From NCBI RefSeq assembly GCF_007565055.1, contig NC_044566.1:96735797-96799796 (forward strand): DNA of 64,000 nt, given 5' to 3'. Numbering within the stretch: position 1 is the stretch's first letter; each line of letters begins with the position of its first letter. The position numbers were made by a program, and so were the translations under genes. The notes under the pieces were generated by a model that did not search any database, was not told where the DNA came from, and was given only the letters and a program-made list of their open reading frames with translations. Shown piece after piece: positions 59,715-64,000 of this stretch. The DNA is from Rhinopithecus roxellana (Eukaryota; Chordata; Mammalia; Primates; Cercopithecidae).

Positions 59715-60490
59715 ATGATCACCAATTTCTGAACCCAGAAAGAAAGCACCACTTTCTACCCTCGACTGTTCAAGATCTCAAAAGCAAGGAGCCTTGTTTT
59801 TTTGGAAAGAGAATTTCAGTGTAAGGTAGTTCCTCCAGAAATCTGATGGATAGAACCAATGTGGGTACTGCTGCTGCCTCCTGTATCCTACCAAACGACA
59901 AGAAAGGGGCACCAAAGGTGCAGCCCTACAACTAAAAAGAGAGAGAAGGAGAGAGACAGAAGCAAAGAGACTGGTATAACTGACACAAGAGGGGAGGGCT
60001 GACACCAAAGCTGGCAGGAGGAAGTCCTGAAGCTAGAGATTCCATACCCCAAAACCCCAGGAATTCGAGGCACCAAGAGTCTCTGGAAGTAGGGCAGCAT
60101 ATGAACAACTGACAGATATTGGTAATGTCTGTCGAAAGCAGCACTGAGGTCTCCAGATGCTCTCTCTAACTCTTCTTGGCCAGGTGACTGGCCCTCCCAT
60201 GCTCCAGCAGAGAACGGCAAGATTACCTTGGAGACAGTCAGAGAGAAGGACTCTGAGCTCAGAGATGTACAGTACACCAGGGATAAGTGAAAATCTGCAG
60301 AGAGAAGTGTGAGCCCCAGGGTCCCCTTCCCTTAGTAGCTCCCTGAATACTGCAGCCAAGCACACACCTTTCCCCTGTGCACTGAGACCCAAGAGAAACA
60401 CCTCCACATCTGAAAGTTGGTGATCTTCCAGCAACGTGGCTCACCGGCCATTTGTGGAGTTTCCAGTAGCCTTTGTGTGAAGTCACACAT

Positions 60491-60594
60491 TTGGGAGTAA
60501 CAGTGGGTTACTACTGTCTTTATCCAGTCTTGGAAAGAGGCTCTTGATCCTCATCTGTGTCTCTGTCTGTGGGCCATGTGTGGATACGGAGGAC
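60491..60594 (-). repeat. 104-bp perfect inverted repeat, right arm
   Basis: Partner of 58840-58943. It lies directly before L1/HAL1-like sequence. Confidence 0.92.
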
Positions 60595-60639
60595 CCTTAC
60601 ACAGCAATTGCAGCCAGAGGCCACCAAACATTGGAGAAA

Positions 60640-61930
60640 AGCCTCTAGAAAATCTGAGGACCAAAGTAGTCAAAATGAAACAAGAACTTAAACATAGCAA
60701 AGACAATATAGAAAAAACATCTTTTAAATTATATTTTAAATATCCTCAGAGAGATAAGAAGGTATCACATCTAAAAATAGAAAAAGGAGGCTATAAATTA
60801 TTCAGGAAACAAGTGCCACCAGTGTTCTGATGTCCATAACAAAAAGAATTTTTTAAAATTAAAATATGATTACACAAATGGAAAAATGACTTAAAGGATT
60901 GGAAGATAAAGGAGGAAATCTTCTAGAAACTGGGTTAAAAAGTTGGACTTTAGGGGATAAATTATAAGAAAATTCAGGAATCAATCCAGGAGGTCCTACT
61001 TCCAAATAACAGTTGCCCCTGAAAGAAAAAAAAAAAAAAAACAGAGAAAATAGAGGGGGGGAAATTATAAAAGTAAAATATTTTATTTTAATGGTTCAGA
61101 TTCCAGAAGATGAATTTCTTAAATGAGGAAGCCCACCGAATTCTCAGGTATAAAGATGAAGAAATACCTTCCCTGATGTAAATCACGGTGAAATATCAGA
61201 GCACTGAGAACTATAATGTTCCAAGCAGAGAAGGTGCAGGTGAAGTCACAACACAGGGTCGGAAGTGAGAGTGGCCTCAGGTATCTTAACAGCAATGCCG
61301 AAAACTGGAAACAATGAAAACAACTGTAGGGATAAAACATTTCACATCCCACAAACCCTTCTCAGGGTGACACTGGAGACTCTAAGATGGAGCTGACAGC
61401 AAAATCCAGAAGAAATTTCCTTAAGAAGGCCGGGCGCGGTGGCTCAAGCCTGTAATCCCAGCACTTTGGGAGGCCGAGACGGGCGGATCACGAGGTCAGG
61501 AGATCAAGACCATCCTGGCTAACCCGGTGAAACCCCGTCTCTACTAAAAAATACAAAAAACTAGCCGGGCGAGGTGGCGGGCGCCTGTAGTCCCAGCTAC
61601 ATTGGGAGGCTAAGGCAGGAGAATGGTGTGAACCCGGGAGATGGAGCTTGCAGTGAGCCGAGATCGCGCCACTGCACTCCAGCCTGGGCAACAGAGTGAG
61701 AGTGAGACTCCATTCCAAAAAAAAAGAAAAAACACTGATAAATTACTTCCTGTTTTTAAATGTTGAAAAGAGATGTATACTTATGTCAGAGTTGAGGATG
61801 ACGTAGTAACTGGTCATAGAAAACTAATCACATAGTAAGTGGGACAGTTATTAATTTTGGGAAGAACAAAAGGTTATTTAATCAGAGTGTGCTTCCTGGC
61901 TTACCTGTGAGTAATAGTTTTATAATATTC
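60640..61930 (+). mobile_element. L1M/HAL1 ORF1-region fragment, split by AluY
   Basis: Plus-strand L1 ORF1-type coding remnant: 'cctcagagagataagaaggt' (60744), 'aatcaatccaggaggtccta' (60980), 'agaaaatagaggggggg' (61043), 'aagcccaccgaattctcagg' (61129), 'tcttaacagcaatgccgaaa' (61283). These order-match the ORF1 region of old L1/HAL1. Stops and frameshifts are present. An AluY occupies 61428-61732; the part beyond it is weaker. Confidence 0.65.
61428..61732 (+). mobile_element. Young AluY (Old World monkey type)
   Basis: Low-divergence plus-strand AluY with 'ggctcaagcctg', 'gagacgggcgg' and 'aactagccgggcgagg'. The A-tail is short and contains a G. I see no convincing target duplication beyond a few A-rich bases. 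Contains a small 'gagtgagagtgaga' duplication near its end. Confidence 0.93.
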
Positions 61931-62037
61931 CAACCCCAAAGAATAATTTAATAAATTTAGATGTTTGTATATGTACACTCAAGATAAGAATATGAGAGTA
62001 TAAGAAAGCGAAAGTATGATCTTTCTTCCATACCAAT

Positions 62038-62432
62038 GTATTAGTCTGCTAGGGCTACTATAATCAATATCACAGACTGGGTGACTTAAACAACAGAAAT
62101 TTATTTCCTTACAGATCTGGAGGCTGAAGTCCAAGATCAAGGTGTGGGCAGGGTTGGTTGGTTTCATTCCAAGCCTTTCCTCTCTCTCTGGCTTGTAGAT
62201 GGCTATCTTCTTCTGGTATCTTCATATTCTCTTCCCCCTGTACATATAGGTGTCCTAATCTCCTCTTCTTATATGGACACCAATCAGACTGGACTGGGGC
62301 CTACCCTAATGGCCTCATCTTAACTTAAGTACTCTACAAAGACCCAATGTCCAAGTACAGTCACATTCTGCACTACTGGGGGTTAGGGCTTCAATGTGTG
62401 ACTTTAACAAAGACATAATTCAGCCCATGACA
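62038..62432 (-). mobile_element. MLT1-type MaLR LTR, nearly complete
   Basis: Reverse-oriented: 'tgtattagtctgctagggct' (62037), 'acagaaatttatttccttac' (62093), 'cttgtagatggctatcttct' (62192), 'ttatatggacaccaatcaga' (62269), end 'cataattcagcccatgaca' (62414-62432). Confidence 0.85.
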
Positions 62433-63898
62433 ACCAGTAAGTCAGTAGATAATACCTCAAATGAAAAACTCATGTTATTAGAAACATGGAGGCAAATAGT
62501 AGAAGCAGCTCAAAGAGTTCAAAGTAGTTGTCTCTGAAGCATGGAAATCTGGGGAGCAGAGGATGGACAGGGAATTACTTTTCTGTTAAAAGTCTTATAG
62601 AACTAGTTGTCCTTTTTTAAAGCACCTATTTAAATGTGATAAAAATAAGAAAATTGGAGTATTTCAACAAAAAATATGAAAATGTGAATAATAATGTAAT
62701 ACTCTCTCTATATCATTTCCAATTAGTCAAAACTCTCACCTTATTATCAAATGCTTGGGGATGTGATATTTTGTGACATTTAAGGCATAAATAACTAAGA
62801 AAATAATGATAAACTAACCAGAATTCACAGTATTTTAAAAATGTCAAACACTTAAGTATATTATAATACTTCCTAGGCACCGATAATCTAAAGAAAGTCT
62901 CATATATAGAAGATACCAAGTATTTATTCTACCCCTGACACTCACAAAAGGAGTCTTTTTCTTTGTTTTCTATATATCTTTTAAGAAAAGAAAACAGTGA
63001 AATATGCAAGCCATTAATATCCTATCAATGAGGACCCTGAAGGCCGGAGGAAATCAACTCTAAAGAGGAGGACTACACCAATCTCCAGCTAATTTATAAA
63101 ACTACACTCTGTGGGTGGGCACCTTAGTCAACTGCGGCCATGCATAGCAGCTAAAACTGCCCCCTCACAGATTCCTCATTCCAGAAGTTAGAATTACCAT
63201 GGAAACATTCACCCCAGCTATAGCTAAAAGACATTGGTGTAGGCAGTAAATAGAGTCCTATTTACAGAGGTACCAAAGAACCAGAGCCACAGGGATGAGA
63301 AAGGGAGGCCAGCTTTCTTACGACAAGATACTGTGCTGCTCAGTGGGCAAAGCCGGCAGTCAAGCACGTCACAGGGATCCCCAAACCACCCTGCTCATCA
63401 CTGAGGTCAGTTCAAACCACTGAATGACCGATACGGTGTTGTCAGTAAATATACCATCACTTGGAATGCCTACCTTGGTCAAAAACCGGTCTGGGTGACT
63501 CCAGAAACTTTACAACTCCTTCTAATTTGCAAGAGTTCCTGGGACACCTCACATTGCATGTGGTTTCTATCTTTTCCCTTAGCACGGTCCCAGGCTCTCC
63601 AGCTTCTGGGGATGGACTTTGATGGGCACATGACACACATGACACCTCCTGCACCAGCCACCCCCAGTTAGTAACAACACACACCCTCCTCATGTCAACA
63701 AGATCTTCAGACTCCAAGAGAGGTCAAGATGCCCACCAGCCCCCAGCCCAATTTGTACACAAGTTTTGGAAGATGTTTTCTAAGCTCATAAAGTTCTTTG
63801 AACACCTACTCTCCTTTGCCATTAACCAACTGATGGCAGAGCTGAGAAGCATCATCAACTAGGTATTGAAGAATGACTATAAAGAACATATACCTGCG
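62433..63898. other. Unclassified interval
   Basis: AT-rich to about 63000, then more GC-rich (63020-63760). The GC-richer half might be an undated LTR or unique sequence; the 86-codon minus-strand frame at 63457-63717 has no recognisable domain. Confidence 0.4.
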
Positions 63899-63948
63899 TG
63901 TTAGTCCATTCTTGTGTTGTTGTAAAGAAATACCTGAGGCTAGGTAAT
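63899..63948 (-). mobile_element. MaLR LTR end, 50-bp remnant
   Basis: 'ttagtccattcttgtg' and 'aaagaaatacctgaggct' are the reverse complement of a MaLR LTR 3' end. It stops where the next LTR begins. Confidence 0.75.
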
Positions 63949-64000
63949 TGATATGGTTTGGCTGTGTCCCCACCCAAATCTCATCTTGAATTGTAGCTCC
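63949..64000 (+). mobile_element. MaLR LTR start (MSTA/THE1-like), cut by window edge
   Basis: Begins 'tgatatggtttggctgtgtc' and matches the LTR 5' end to the last base of the window. Confidence 0.88.

Larger units (their letters stand above)
58720..60490 (+). mobile_element. ERV-like segment: probable LTR end plus internal region
   Basis: The stretch 58840-59093 ends like a retroviral R-U5 region: 'aataaactcctgg' (59045), then 'gctactgggggctcgtc' (59083), resembling the junction before a primer-binding site. What follows to about 60490 may be non-coding leader, possibly with an inverted part. Minus-strand frames at 59888-60434 have no recognisable retroviral domain. No gag, pol or env is evident. 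Family unassigned; true boundaries unknown. Confidence 0.4.

Noticed and set aside
59888..60434. Overlapping minus-strand frames of 129 and 133 codons in the ERV-like segment
   Set aside because: No gag, protease, polymerase or envelope motif is visible. They probably reflect the composition of non-coding leader sequence.
1..64000. Search for CRISPR arrays, tRNA genes, toxin systems or other bacterial-type systems
   Set aside because: The composition and repeat content are clearly those of a primate nuclear genome. No regularly spaced repeats or tRNA cloverleaf with intact A and B boxes was seen apart from SINE-derived sequences.

Overview
This window is nuclear DNA from a primate, most likely an Old World monkey such as a macaque, baboon or guenon. 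It is packed with primate repeats: Alu, L1, L2, MIR, MaLR long terminal repeats (LTRs), Tigger1 and hAT-Charlie elements. The youngest Alus (17545-17851, 33947-34267, 55474-55782, 61428-61732) share base changes that I associate with cercopithecoid AluY subfamilies rather than human AluY: ggctcaagcctg instead of ggctcacgcctg, gagacgggcgg, and actagccgggcgagg. All repeat family names are from memory of consensus sequences; no library search was possible.

I find no protein-coding gene I can support. Every open reading frame is short. The longer ones fall inside Alu, L2, LTR or L1 sequence, or have no recognisable protein character. I see no tRNA, rRNA, CRISPR array or CpG island. The window is therefore intergenic, or deep inside a large intron whose exons lie outside it.

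Layout. 1-5.8 kb: L2, MaLR and MLT1 LTRs, and one copy of an unassigned LTR family. 5.8-9.6 kb: mostly non-repetitive DNA plus two more copies of that LTR family in opposite orientations. 10-11.2 kb: an L1 3' end split by two Alus. 12-18.5 kb: Alus, MIRs and an MLT1, with a C-rich patch near 13.5-13.9 kb. 20.3-27.5 kb: AluJ pieces, L2, MLT1, an L1 3' end, an Alu and MER5A. 27.6-30.8 kb: a long repeat-poor stretch. 30.8-40.2 kb: MaLR, MER5A, Alus and three old L1 fragments. 40.2-43.2 kb: a nearly full-length Tigger1 with a dead transposase gene, interrupted by an AluJ and followed by an inverted Tigger1 fragment. 43.8-47.1 kb: an ancient L1 broken up by a truncated Alu, a MIR, an MLT1 and an AluJ. 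47.1-50.3 kb: a second repeat-poor stretch. 51-55.8 kb: an MLT1-like LTR, AluY copies, a MER30 nested in a MER1, and another MLT1. 58-61.9 kb: a MIR, an endogenous-retrovirus-like segment and an L1/HAL1 ORF1-type fragment with a young AluY. 62-64 kb: an MLT1 and, at the edge, two abutting MaLR LTR ends.

The most unusual structure is a perfect 104-bp inverted repeat (58840-58943 against 60491-60594) with sharp edges and a 1,547-bp spacer. It looks like a recent local rearrangement. Other items of note are a palindrome-rich expansion inside the Tigger1, two separated 61-bp direct repeats near 16.5 and 19.1 kb, and a 20-bp palindrome abutting a young Alu insertion. I did not find an undescribed functional system.
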